A DNA stretch of 64,000 nt, taken from Prosopocoilus inquinatus. Its lineage: Eukaryota; Arthropoda; Insecta; Coleoptera; Lucanidae. A program made the translations under genes and the position numbers. Below are positions 45,741 through 57,651 of this stretch, in pieces. The stretch spans positions 20,361,001 through 20,425,000 of the forward strand of contig CM069877.1 in NCBI GenBank assembly GCA_036172665.1, given 5' to 3'. Under the pieces are notes generated by a model that saw nothing but the letters and a program-made list of their open reading frames with translations, did not search any database and was not told where the DNA came from. Position 1 is the stretch's first letter. Each line of letters starts with the position of its first letter.

Positions 45741-46727
45741 ACTGCGGAAGTTTAGGCACTAAAAAATTCAGTTTTAGGCGCCTAAAAAGACTTATAAATA
45801 TGTAAAATAGGCACAAATAAAGTATAAATAGTCTTCAAAATATTTGTGTGCATGTACCGGGTGGAAAGTTTCAAATCCGAACATAGCAAACTTGTATTGA
45901 AAACTATGTGTGAATTGCTGCTCGCCATTTGAAGATACAAAAATGGCAATGATATTAGAGAAAAGAAAAAATTATGGACAATATTAAAATTATTCCTAAA
46001 TTTTAATACTTTCGAAATATAAATAAAATTTTCAAATTTTAAACGAAAAATTTAGTCGCCTATGTCAGGTTTGAAACTTTCAGTTGTTTCAATTACTGGA
46101 AAATAATTTATACGTCAGTCAAAATGTATTATGAATTATTATACAGAGCAAATAATAGGTATATAGGTACTCTTGTCGTTTAAGTTACAACAATTCTTTC
46201 TTTATTATAATGATAATTGTATTCTACGTTATTGCACACAAAATAAATAAATCTTGTTTCTGATACTATCCATAAACTTGAAATGATGCCATGGACAATC
46301 AATACCAACACATGTCGATACGAAATCAGTTTTAAATTCAATTGTACTAAGAATTAAATAAGTTTCACACTGTTCAAGAGTTAATAACACATAAATGTAA
46401 AGAATATTTAAAAAAAAAACACTTTTTCTAGGAACTGTTTAAAATTTTTTATAATTCGCTATCTTTTAATTAAGACGTATAATGGCATCAAACGTAAGAA
46501 AAATGTTAACTGATCTCTTTTTCGTACGATTTTTTTGAAAAAAGGCACATTATAGGGATTTTATCTAAAATAGGCCTTTAGGCATTTATGCATAAATAGG
46601 CAAAAATAGGCATTATGAAACTTTACCATGAACAGTAGCTACGTGAAACGTATTTATAGCAAGGTCCTATCAAAATAGTGTTTAGCAAATAAATAGAAAA
46701 GGCATATGCCTAAACTTCTACAGACTA
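45738..46727. mobile_element. TAGRCT...GTTTAGGC repeat element, copy 1
   Basis: Left TAGACTGCGGAAGTTTAGGC and right GCCTAAACTTCTACAGACTA are inverted copies. The interior is AT-rich, with repeated TAGGCA-type strings near the right end (about 46560-46620). It has no coding capacity. It begins exactly where the Penelope-like remnant ends. Confidence 0.72.
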
Positions 46728-46737
46728 CACAGTATGC

Positions 46738-46870
46738 TAGACTACGGATGTTTAGGCACCAAAAAATTTAATTTTAGGCGCCTAAAAAGAGCTAAGCTCA
46801 TATATGTGTAGAACTGGCACAAATAAAGTATAAATGGTTTCCAAAATATTTATATAACAAAATTAATTAC
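46738..46870. repeat. TAGRCT...GTTTAGGC repeat, partial copy 2
   Basis: Direct repeat of the left end of the previous element (TAGACTACGGATGTTTAGGC, then TTTTAGGCGCCTAAAAAGA and GGCACAAATAAAGTATAAAT). The copy stops being alignable at about 46870. Confidence 0.75.
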
Positions 46871-47284
46871 AGTAAAAATCAAGTAAATCAGAAACATATT
46901 TTTATTATTTATCTTAAGCAGCCTTTTCGAATAGTTGACTCCAAAAGATCTGTTCGTCCGGATTCTTTTTTAGAAACTGTTTAGAAATTGTTTTTTTTTA
47001 ATTTTTCTTCTAGGTATATTTGCTGCCTGTTAATTTGGTCGTACAATAGCATCAAACGTAAAAAGAAAAAAGAAAAATATGAACTCACCCCTTTATTGCA
47101 AGCATGAAAAAAAATTACATCTCCGTCAGTTGCAAAACAAGGTGAATTTTTAATCCATTCTCAATTTAAAGCACTTATTCGTCCGTTTCCAATTCATAAT
47201 TGGAATAGTTCGCCGATTTGCTGTCAAAATGATTTTGTTAAATCTTAACTGGTTTTAATTAATTTGTATTTTATTGTCCTGGTA

Positions 47285-49613
47285 CAGGCTGTCCCATTTT
47301 CGATGGTATTCTATAGATAACTCCGTTAATAATAGAAATATAAAGAAACTAAGCGGGCAATATTGGGTCAACTTTTTATGTAAAAGGTTAAATCAAAAAT
47401 TTGCTGTTTCTTACTGTTTTCGTGGTACAGTCGAAAAACGAAAACTCACCAAATCTTCAATAACTTTTTTATTTTTAAAGATATTAAAAAATGATAATTA
47501 CACTTTTTATTCGACTTTTAACGTAGATCACGGTTTCTTAATTAAATTACATGAGGGGTTAAACAATTAATCTATTTGTTACTTTTTTGCGAATTATAGT
47601 AGGCCTGGAATCATGTAAAACAATAAAATATTCATTAAACTGTAGTCTTTTAATAAATGATAAATTAAGACACCGACAGCATTAGCGTTAAAGAGCTAGA
47701 AACAATTTTAAACAGTAATACACATAAAATCTGTTTCTTATTTATTTACCATCAAGTAGGTTGCGATTTTATTTTATTAGGTTGACTATTGCAGTAAAAT
47801 TAGATAAATTAATGTCATGTCATTGTAACATGCCAAAATGTGAAACTTCAAATCAGATAGATCAACCGGTGTTTTCAACTCTCAATTTCCCCAATGAACA
47901 ATATCAAGTAATAACTTCGGACGTAAATACATCTTGTGACGAAAAGAAAATATTGCAATATTGCTTCATTTGCAATAACCTTAAACTCAAAATCAAAAAA
48001 TGACTTTCATTGTCAAAGTTCAGTTACTTACATAAGTATGTACCACTTACTTAATTTCACGGCATACTTCGATGGTAAATACATAAAAAAAGCTAGTATA
48101 AACATAAGCAATTCTAAACATAAACAAAAGGTGCTTTCTTTCGCTCATAAAATCGTGATCCAAACGTATTTTGATTCAAAAACAGACATTCTTTTCTTTA
48201 AATCTCTCTATTTTTGAAACTTGTTTGGATTGAATTATGGTTATTTACAAATTTGTCAATTAAAAATTCAAGCCAGGTGTTTTGTTGCAACAACTACGAA
48301 ATTCAGGTCCAAACTATTCGAAACACGATTCAAACTTTCAAGCGAAAGAAAGCACATTATAGAATGGGTTTTGAACAATAATATAAACTCAGTTGCCAGA
48401 CGTAACCAAAATTTGGTTTCAATGTGTGGTATTGTTTAAAAAACAATGCAATGTTTTAGTACATATTTGATGGAAATCTAACTGCCGCCCGTTATTTTGA
48501 AATATTAGAAAACCAACTTTTGGATACCATGCCACTAGATCAGAGAAGATCTGTTTTGTTTCCAAGACGGAGCACAATGCCTTAAATGATTATCTAAATC
48601 AAAATTTTCCTTTTGAGTAGTTAGGAACTTTCGGACCAATAAAGTGGCCTCCAAGGTCTCCTGGTCCGTCGTCCCTAGATAACTACCTTTAGGGACATTT
48701 GAAACATAAAACCTATAAAAAAAATTATAGTACTATGGCTGAACTCAGATATAATGTTTAACATACATTTAGACCTTTTCAAATTTCTAATGCCTTATCG
48801 TTAATAAGTAAAATATGCTTTTCTTGTTTAGCCCAAAATGGTGGTCATATGGAGCACCTTTATTAATATTTATATAGTTTTGTTTACTGCTTTCAGTTAG
48901 TTTTTTTTATTTCTATTAATTTTTTTCGTTGCGTCACTGTTAATAGATATGTAATTAATTCGTTGTAAACTGAGTTAGTTTATATTATTGTTCAAAAGTG
49001 TATCTTTAAAATTGCTTAAGTTTATACGTTTATTAGTGTTTAAAATTATTTCTAGCTCTTTAGAGCTAATTCTGTCGTACTGTGTACTAATTTATCATTT
49101 ATAACTACAGTTTAATGAATATTTTTTTGCTTTACATGAATCAAGGCCTACTATTAATTCGCAAAAAAGTAACAAACAAATTAATTGTTTACAGCTCGGC
49201 CATTTTCGAAAATAATATCTATATATTATATATTTTTAAAAAGCTTGAAAAATACTCTTTCTAACGATGTCAAAGCTATGTGCTCCATTTAAAAAATCAT
49301 ATGTTGGCTTCGTATCTCGACTATTATGAACTTCTCATGTAATTTAATTAAGAAACCATGATCTGCGTTAAATGTCGAATAAAAAGTGTAATTATCATTT
49401 TTTTTTATCTTTAAAAATAAAAAAGTTATTGAAGATTTGGTGAGTTTTTCGTTTTTCGACTGTACCACGAAAACAGTAAGAAACAGCAAACTTTTGATTT
49501 AACCATTGAAGTTAGCATAGAAAGTTGACCCAATATTGCGGCCTTAGTTTTTTTTTATATTTCCATTATTAATGGAGATACTTATAGAATACCATCGAAA
49601 ATGGGACTCCCTG
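47285..49613 (+). mobile_element. Tc1/mariner-like element with long terminal inverted repeats
   Basis: The left end CAGGCTGTCCCATTTTCGAT and the right end ATCGAAAATGGGACTCCCTG are complementary, and TA flanks both (47283-47284 and 49614-49615). The inverted arms extend inward for roughly 450 bp, with diverged insertions. The centre carries degraded transposase coding sequence. The TA target and the transposase motifs agree on the IS630-Tc1-mariner superfamily. Confidence 0.87.
48390..48720 (+). pseudogene. Tc1/mariner-superfamily transposase remnant
   Basis: Broken frames give NLVSMCGIV, then FDGNLTAARYFEILENQLLD and MPLDQRRSVLF, a FQDGAQ-like block with one catalytic Asp, and IKWPPRSPG followed by SSLDNYLGHLKHKTY-like sequence. 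These resemble the QDGAPxH ... WPxRSPDLxxLDFFLWGxLK order of this transposase group. Stops and shifts are frequent. Upstream open frames from 47761 may be its N-terminal part but show no clear motif. Confidence 0.75.
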
Positions 49614-49873
49614 TACTTTAGATTTTGCCGTCAGCTGTTAAATTTAATTGTTTTTGTAAGTTTTGACGTAGTTTTTAATTTTTAAAATTACGGATCGATT
49701 TAGTAACTTTTGTTATTCAAATTCTCCCCATTAGGGAATTTTCTTCAACATTTTTGTGTTACTTTACTTGCTTTTCACTTAGTCGCTTATAAAATGTCTT
49801 CACGTGAACACCATTTTTAATTATACGACCAAGGTTTGTCGTAGTTTTGTTAATGATTTTTACACTTTAAGAC

Positions 49874-49989
49874 TTATGCTGCAATTCCGAACTCGATCGT
49901 AAGCATCGTAAGGTATTATGGTGCCATTTAAAAGTACAGATCGGAAGTATCTTACGATGCTTACGATAGAGCTCAGAATTGCAGCATAA
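49874..49989. mobile_element. 116-bp palindromic MITE
   Basis: Left TTATGCTGCAATTCCGAAC with CGATCGTAAGCATCGTAAGG is inverted at the right as CTTACGATGCTTACGAT and GAATTGCAGCATAA. Only about 30 bp in the centre do not pair. Confidence 0.88.
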
Positions 49990-51930
49990 ATTCCTTAAAT
50001 TCTTTGTAGATTTGAGAATGGTCACCGACCAAAAAATCTTAGTCTTCTGTTAATAAACAACAACATTTTACTTCGACTTAAAAGCGTTTTAATGTCTTAA
50101 GGCAAAAACAAAAACTTTCCAAACTTTTATTGTAGACATAAACATTTTACAGTTTCAGTTCAAGATAAACGCTTGTGTTTTGTTTTTTTTCTACTCGACA
50201 ATTCATTGCTATTGTAACGCAGCACAACTATTCCACTATCCAATTTACATCTGAATTTTCAATGCATTTTATCTTGAAAACTATACACATTAAACCCCTT
50301 TCATCTACAGTTTTTTTGTTTGTTTTTTTTTCGAATATTACCTGTAGTTAACGGATCGGACACTTATTTTTAATCATCCTGTATGTACATATATTTCAGT
50401 TTTATTAACAAAATAATTTTTGTCCTTTTTAATATTCAAAATAATATTTTTTGTCATAAAATGAGTTCATTTGTGCATTTTTGCAACTATTCCTACTATT
50501 TTTTTTTTGTATTTTGATCTCCGCAGCTTCATAGAAAAATAATGCGATCATAATGATAATGCGTCTGCGCTAGTGTTATAATTATCTCACAACATCTGGG
50601 TTAATAGTATTAGAGTCGCACGTCAAAAAATTTTAATGCCTTTACTTGAAGGTTAATATCGAAGTTTCTCGTAAAAGTATTCCACTACTACGTTTCACTC
50701 TGATATAATTTGTACACCATTGAATGCACTCCTACAAAGTAGGCAGAATTCAAATTTATTTAAAATAAAGAATACACAATTCGAGAAATAATGATGTTTT
50801 TAAGACTAAAAATTATTTTCAAATTTTGAACAAAACAAGGTATTAAAGACCTAAAATCGATGTAATTATCTAACTGCGTAGAAAATGTATTGTGTGTGCT
50901 CGGTAATAACGAAGAAGAACTCGATATGTACGCAGGGTCGGGTCGAAATTAATACAACAAACCATCAGAAAACTCTGTCACAAGAACAAACACTACAGAT
51001 ATTTATCTGTCAATCATGTGGTTCTATTTCAGGCCGTACGAATAAATTTCTCTCGTTTTCCCGCTCCCCTCAACACTCTCAACGACCCTATAATTTCAAA
51101 AGTTGTTTTGTTTCGTGGTGCAAATGTTGCTCATTTAATAGAGAATTATATCAGCTTGTGCTCCCATTTTATAAGGCAGTTCGGTGAAAGATGAATGGAC
51201 TGAGAAGTTTCCAAGTAAATTTTGACGTATTTCACAATGTCGCTCGTTGATTAGAATCTATTAATATCATTCAGGATTGTTGACTATTATATTTCTAAAT
51301 AATACTATTTGATAACTTAAATAATAGACCAAATATTAATATCACTATTTTTCTGTTTCTGTATTATTCGTCCCATTGTTTTCTAAACTTTTATCGAGGC
51401 CTGAAGTTATCATGATTACATATGAATCACCCTGTATGGTGATCGTATAAACGTAAAACTTCATTTTTTTGTTTATAATAAACATAGTAATAATAAACAA
51501 TGGACGAAATTGATCAAAGACACAATTCAAAAAGGAACGAGAATTAAATATTTGAAATACCAATAATATTTTAATCTTGTACCAGTGCTTCTACTAAAGC
51601 ATATTCCACTCTTAGATTGCAGTACAGGTCTTACGGAGAATTCGGAGACATATAAATAGCTTTATTGAAAAACCATGAAAGCATATAGCTATACTTCATA
51701 TTAAAGTTGGAACACGCTACAGAATAGATTTCCTTTTAAGAAAACAAATTATTACAATACGTATACGAACATATCGTACCTGCGCATATCAATTGAATTT
51801 TCGGCAGAATTGTGGATTAGGATTATATAAATTCGCCGAACGGTGAAATTTATTTTAATTCGCCGGACTGCAGAATTTCCGAAATTTAATGCACGATTCA
51901 CCGGCAAACGTTTAGTCACAGCGTGGGTAT
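49990..51930. other. AT-rich spacer, solo MITE-like ends only
   Basis: CATCCTGTATGTAC near 50378 and CACCCTGTATGG near 51430 look like single ends of TA-target MITEs without partners. A 100-codon plus-strand frame at 50885-51187 contains several Cys residues but no recognised domain. Confidence 0.45.
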
Positions 51931-53300
51931 TGATTAAAACGATAAAATGAGCACCACCTAGTCTTAACCGAAGACGACGAAAGAGCCGAAGGTAAAAGGA
52001 ATGTGGAAATGATTCAAATTATGCAAACAAACAATAAACAACGGCCCCAAAGTGTGTGGTGGGCTTAACGCCACCAAGTGTGTATAGGTATGGATGTTCA
52101 TCCAAAGTTTACGTATGTGTATCATTAACGGAAATGTATTCAAAACTCAACAATAAACTAAATTCAAAATTTAACCAGTAGCGGATCCGTCATCAGTCAG
52201 CTTTTAACGCCCAAGTGTGTCTAATTATCAACTAAATCAAACTGCGTGAAGTATATACAATACTTCTAAAATGCAAACAATAAATTTGGCAAAATCGCAG
52301 AACGTCGAGAAAGCGTCGTTCCTCAAGGCAATCATCAGCCGTAACCCAAACGCAAAGATCACGTAGCCAAACTAGGACCTGCTGCCAAAATCAGGATCCA
52401 TCATCCAACAAAACTTGCAGTCAGAATAAAAAGCAGCCAAAACAGAACTAAAACTAGAACTGGAACTGAAACTGAAAGCCTATGGAGGAACGAAAAGTTA
52501 ATCGTTAACAACTTGCACGCAAAGGAAGCAATAGTCACCACGTACCTGTCCTGCGCCTTTAGGAATCAAGCTGAGAAAACTATGATCCACCGACGCCATC
52601 GTCAAAGCTGACATCAAACAAAGGAAACCCCGAGGTTCCTTTCGCCAACGAAAATCGAGTCGCCCCAAAGGACGGCCCACATGAAAAGGGACCTAGGACC
52701 GGAAACCATAAACAGACGTCGGGGATATTGCAATAACTGACGCTGCAAAGAATGTCACAGATTCTTAAAGAAAAACCAAACATATCCCCGCAAATTCGAA
52801 AAGGAATGGTTGCACGAATGAAAACCAATCTGACACAGACCGAGCCAATCATGTAATGTCTACAAACACGAATGACAATAAATGTCAAAGGTGCGACTAA
52901 AAAAACACCAGCAAGTTGTTAACGCACAAAAAGACCGAGTTTGCATAAAAAAAGGCTAGACGAAACGGAAATGTTTACGGCCGTGTGAACGTCTGAAATC
53001 ATAATTTCGCAATGTTTGAGAAGAACAGAAATCCTGTTAAATCAACAAAATATAACGCCCACGCACTCGCTTCTAAAAGATGATTTCACCCTAATAACAG
53101 AAATCAAAACCTTCATGCGATAAAGTTTATTTCTATGATAAGTTACAAGGAAGCTGTGATGATAGAAGATAGCGGAGATTTCGCTGATACAAAGAAACAC
53201 TTATTCAAATGGTTTGTGTTCATATCCGAGCTTCGAGAATAAACGCTCATATAAGCGAATGTAATAATGAGAATTAAACGGACTATTTTTCTGTGTGCAA
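51931..53300. other. GC-richer unassigned block
   Basis: Codon-like sequence with frequent stops occurs around 52271-52860. A start ATGCAAACAATAAATTTGGC at 52271 gives 31 residues before a stop, and a Lys/Arg/Pro-rich stretch follows. It could be a decayed retrotransposon gag, but no diagnostic motif was found. Confidence 0.3.
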
Positions 53301-54380
53301 AAAAGCCATCTATCGTCTATCATCATAGCTCCCTTATGAACTTACTCGAACTCCCAAAGCGCAAAGAAATTCGCATTAAAAAGACTACGGAAATTAAGTC
53401 CAAACGAAACGATTTAAATTAGAACGCCAAGCGTGTATTTATTCGAAGAATAACGAAATAATATTATTTCAGGGTCATAAAAAACTGAAAAGGTAATAAA
53501 GTCGACGGAAAGTTTTGGGTGTGTCAACTCGATAAAGCGTGCATAAACCAAGCTCTACGAAGACGGAATAAGAAAACGAAGTTCTAATATTGTACAATTC
53601 GGAAATACATAGGGATGGTCGGAATATACAGGCCGTTGTCTGGAATAATTTTCAACACCGTAACAAGTTCGAGTACAACCTGGACGTGCAATCGTATCTT
53701 TCTTCCTGACGACTATTGTGTCCTGTATCATCCATTTCAAGAAGTTTTGTATTTACATTGTTGCCGTAATAACAGGACGAACTTTTCAGTTTAATGTAGC
53801 GGGATATTAAAAGTTCACCCACTACCATAGAGAAGGTATAAACACAAGATTTTTTGAAATGGATGAACGAGGAGATAAAAGATGTCAATAAAATATCAAT
53901 AATATACGATTACGCGCTCAGGTTTACCCTACCTTATCATAGTGAATGCAACTCTATGAAGGAATTCTTCCGAGTTTGGTTCGGAAAATTACCTCAACAA
54001 AATCTTCAACACGTGGCAAATTTTTTAAAGGAAAAGCAAATTAAGACCAAAAAATTTTTGGTGATGTAAGTTTCCTCGGGAAAATATAACGATTTCCATT
54101 TGCATCTTCCAAAACGAAGAGTACTGAAATAGGACAACTCATACATTTAGATTATTGCGGATTACCGCACGAAAAATGTACTGATGTACCAAAAAAAACG
54201 GATAAGCGGCCATTCGCATAAAAAAAAATGTTGCAAATCGTTTTTGACTGCAGTGAAAACCTCGAGCAGCTTCTATACAGCTGTTGCTGCCCTATTTGGG
54301 GCTTCTTCAGCAGAAACATAGCTCGAAATTCCCACTGCAAACCAAAAACGACTTGACCAATTTATTCGCAAATGCGATGT
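53301..54380. other. Spacer without recognised genes
   Basis: A string GCAGTGAAAACCTCGAGCAG near 54250 recurs at about 54917, outside and inside the inverted repeat that follows. Confidence 0.4.
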
Positions 54381-54387
54381 AATAGTT

Positions 54388-55316
54388 GTGAATAGCAAGG
54401 TTGGTAGAGCTGGACTGTGTATTAGAAGGTTGCCTTGATCTGCGGCGGGGAAAGAGGTTGCGTATCTCATTACGTCATGTCACGTGATAAATTCAATTGG
54501 GTATATTTACGAGATTTTTGCGTTATTTGATCAATAGGATCATAGAATTGATTCCATTCTTAGTGTATTAGATTTTAGATTAAGATTTAGGAAACAGATT
54601 AAAACCCACTCTATTTACTTCACTGTGACGGATAGAAGTTTCGTGTGACCTCGCGAGTTACTTTTACTGGGAAGAAATTTCAAACTGCATACTAAATGGG
54701 AACGAGGAAACCTACTAGATGGAATATCAGTTTTACCAACCTTGGTGAATAGATAAAACAGCGACATCCTACGATCGCTTTTTGACCTGATATTGCAGTA
54801 GGATAGATAAATTGAAGCTGGTTTGCTACATAATAAGTTTACCCCATGCAAGGCACACATGCTTGCTGTCAATGAAATGAAAGTTTTAAAAAATTTTGTT
54901 GCAAATGGTTTTTAATTGCAGAGAAAACCTCGAGCAGCCTCGTTTTTGATTGCAGTGAAAAGCGACCGTAGGATGTCACTCTTTTATCTATTCACCCAAG
55001 GTTGGTTAAACTGATATTGCATCTAGTAGGTTGCCTCGTTCCCATTTAATATGCAGTTTGAAATTTCCTCCCCGCAAAAGTAACTCGTGACGTCACACGA
55101 AATTTCTATCCGTCACAGTGAAGTAAATAGAGTGAGTTTTAATCTGTTACCTAAAGTTTAATCTAATTTATTCAAAATGGAATCAGTTCTATGGTCCTAT
55201 TGATCAAATAACGCAAAAATCTCGTTAATACGCCCAATGGAATTTATCACGTGACGTGACGTAACTAGATATGCACATCTGTCCCCTCCGTTGATCAAGG
55301 CAACCTTGCTATTCAT
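54388..55316. repeat. Long inverted repeat, arms about 350-390 bp
   Basis: The left arm (54388-54780) and right arm (54960-55316) are complementary in order: TGAATAGCAAGGTTG, CACGTGATAAATTC, TTGCGTTATTTGATCAATAGGA, TTCACTGTGACGGATAGAA, AAATGGGAACGAGG and ATCCTACG. The spacer holds CCTCGAGCAGCCTCG-type sequence. A transcript would form a long hairpin. No terminal motif or target duplication was found. Confidence 0.82.
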
Positions 55317-55478
55317 AATAAAAAGAAAGTTCTGGTGTTAACTTGAAAATATGTGATATTGAAGAACCGAAGTTAGTTCTGTCAGAAATTATTAGTGAAG
55401 GGTTCAACCAATACATTCATGAGCATAACCAAGAAATAAATATGCAAACGCAACAAGAATAACAAGACGTCTCTCAAT

Positions 55479-55812
55479 CAGAATTGGGCAAAATTTATTC
55501 GAATGACGAATAAAGATAACAAATTTATTGGTTAGATTTATTTGTCGCACGAATATATTAATATTATATATATTAATAATAATTGCAAGACCAGTTCAAA
55601 TAATTTTAAAGATTAGAGACAGTAAAATTCCAAGATCAAAATTTAAAAAAAAGATTATTTTTTTTATTTCAAGAATAATTATCTAAAATAAAATTATTTG
55701 TCATTAGTGAGTGACGAATAATTAGCTATTCGCGAATAATTTATTTCACGAATAATTTTTTTATTCAGATAATTATCTAGATAAAACTTTATTCGAATAA
55801 TGCCCAACTCTG
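55479..55812. mobile_element. hAT-type MITE with near-perfect 8-bp target duplication
   Basis: Left CAGAATTGGGCA and right TGCCCAACTCTG are inverted. The flanks are CTCTCAAT (55471-55478) and CTCTCAAC (55813-55820), matching at 7 of 8 bases. Many ATTCGAATAA and GAATAATT strings fill the interior. Confidence 0.85.
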
Positions 55813-55858
55813 CTCTCAACTAAACTTTGATCAAGAAAAATTGCAAATAGTGGACAAT

Positions 55859-55991
55859 AGGGCCTATCCTGTATCGAGTCCGTTAAATTTAACGAACTGT
55901 TTCTGTGGTAACAACCAATCAAGAAGCTTTATGATTGGTTGTTACCATACCAACAACTTTAAATTTAATATACTCGACACAGAATAACCCC
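55859..55991. mobile_element. Palindromic MITE of about 133 bp
   Basis: The centre GGTAACAACCAATCA...TGATTGGTTGTTACC is a perfect hairpin of 15 bp or more. Outward, GTATCGAGTCCGTTAAATTTAA pairs imperfectly with TTAAATTTAATATACTCGACA. Confidence 0.82.
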
Positions 55992-56084
55992 CAATCTCCG
56001 AGTTTCTTGATTTTAATGAAAGTCCGGCGTACTGAATATTCTAAGCCCACTTCATACAAAAAAGTTAAAAACTGCTAAGATTTC

Positions 56085-56330
56085 AGCAAGTGGAAAGAAG
56101 TTAAAGCACTTAAAGAAAATAGCTCTTTGCGTCTATTGACCCGTAATTTGATTTGATTTTTTAATGACGATTGCAGTTTCAAGAGGGATGAAACTTCACC
56201 AGTTCGACATGAAAGCGCCATTTCTATACTGGAAATCACAAGAAACAATTTATATGCAGCAACCTATTATTTATAAAGATGGAACAGATCGAGTCGGTGT
56301 GGCCGAATTGCGGCGGATGTTCATGTTAAT
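56085..56330 (+). pseudogene. Ty1/copia reverse transcriptase fragment
   Basis: Two frames give DFSKWKEVKALKENSSLRLL and then MKLHQFDMKAPFLYWKSQ with ETIYMQQP and YKDGTDRV. These match the start of the copia RT (W-x-x-A-x-x-E-E/D block, then QMDVKTAFLNG and IYMEQP blocks). Only this early part of RT survives, and a frame change separates the pieces. The block with the first catalytic Asp (FDMKAPF) is intact. Confidence 0.82.
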
Positions 56331-56646
56331 CCCTGTTAAGCATAACCGTCTTGCGGAGGGTCAAAAATTGTACCTGTAAGTGGGCAGTCGGATTGCGGTC
56401 GTCAATGCTTACAATTATAATCAAAATAATCCATCCAGAAATTTGGGTAATTGTTCTGACAATATTTGTCTGTAACCAATAACCATACTAGAAGAGTAAA
56501 TTAAAAAAAACTTTGTTGGTTCAACCCTTCCTTTTGGTTTTAAAAATTATTTTTCTTAAGGACAAGACAGGTTGCAGATATCAGTCTGATTGAATCTGTC
56601 GCTTAAAACATACGGCAATATTCAATACACACAATAGAGATAATTT

Positions 56647-56941
56647 TGAGTGAGCGCGGCAAACAGTTGATTTGACAACAATTATAAATTTTATAAAAAG
56701 TACGGAACAAGTGCAGGAGTGAAGTGGCGTTGCACATTAAAAACTTGTAATACCAAAATTTATGTCAATGAAGGACTCAAAGTTTTGTTACAGAGTAATG
56801 AATGTCATAACAATCCAGTATCAAAATATTTGAATAGACAGATTGTATTCTGCAGCGTTAAAAGAAAGATGATGAAAATTTATATGAGCGACCTCAAAAA
56901 TTGTTATACAGCGAAATCGAAAACAATAAACACGCGGGTCA
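56647..56941 (+). pseudogene. FLYWCH-type zinc-finger gene, 5' part, split by the BEL insertion
   Basis: SERGKQLI, then after a one-base shift DNNYKFYKKYGTSAG and VKWRCTLKTCNTKIYV, form a FLYWCH-like finger with C-X4-C. The His pair reads CHNN, so one ligand is changed. The LNRQIVFCSVKRKM stretch that follows resembles the linker of insect FLYWCH proteins, many of which belong to Mutator-like transposons. The BEL element interrupts the gene after GGTCA (56937-56941), and the continuation is at 63736. The gene was already decayed. Whether it was a transposon or a host gene cannot be told here. Confidence 0.7.
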
Positions 56942-57586
56942 TGTTTCGTATTCGCTTAATTTAACGAACCCGGTGATGCAACCACCGTATGCAAAATTAA
57001 TCCACGCGTCCTGGAAGGTTGTAAGGCTTCTTTAAAACGGTTCGCGAGAATTAATTACAAATGTTTGTCGCCGGCACGAGGATAAAAAACCAAGTGGTAA
57101 CTTAAAACGTATTTAATTTGACTATTTACATAAAATTGAAAATGCTTGAAATGCAATGAGTTGCGGGCCTTAGAGTCTGCAGGGCATCCAACCGCCCTGG
57201 ACAAGTCGCTACGTACAACTGAATTCTGAAATGAAATATTCAAAGAGTCTAAAAATTTCTCTGAAAAACTAAATGGAAGTGAAGCGTAAACCTTGATTGG
57301 TTAGGAAATATTTTCCCAGGGCGGCTGCATAGCAATGTTGTTCCCAGACTTTCCAAAAAGCAATTTACTTAAACCTTTTCGGAAGAGAAATATAAAATTG
57401 TACAAGTTAACAATCTGAGAACTGAATCTAAATGAATACTGACGAAAATCTCAGAAGGTGGCCTGTGAGTAACATAGCCTGGACATCTGGTATTTGCGGG
57501 CAACTCTGTTGTGAGAAACGACTAAATTCTACGTAAATGATATTCTAACATTAAATCTTAATAACTAAAAAAATGAGTTCGTAACA
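56942..57586 (-). repeat. BEL/Pao 3' LTR
   Basis: On the minus strand it begins TGTTACGAACTC and ends GCGAATACGAAACA. It matches the other LTR across 645 bp. Confidence 0.96.
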
Positions 57587-57600
57587 TATCCGCCCGCCTT
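57587..57600 (-). promoter_or_regulatory. BEL/Pao polypurine tract
   Basis: The minus-strand AAGGCGGGCGGATA directly precedes the 3' LTR and is the expected plus-strand priming site. Confidence 0.75.
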
Positions 57601-57651
57601 GAAAGCTCGTGCTTTCAACCGAACACACACTAACTGAGTGTCTGACACGCA

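Noticed and set aside
47936..48439. Open frames inside the long-TIR element, considered as a separate gene
   Set aside because: They are probably part of the decayed transposase region; no independent domain was seen.
50885..51187. 100-codon plus-strand frame with several Cys residues
   Set aside because: The Cys spacing fits no known finger and there is no partner or repeat support.
52180..52215. Minus-strand CTGATGA near 52190 considered as a hammerhead
   Set aside because: It is followed by a palindromic stem but lacks the GAAA half of the core.
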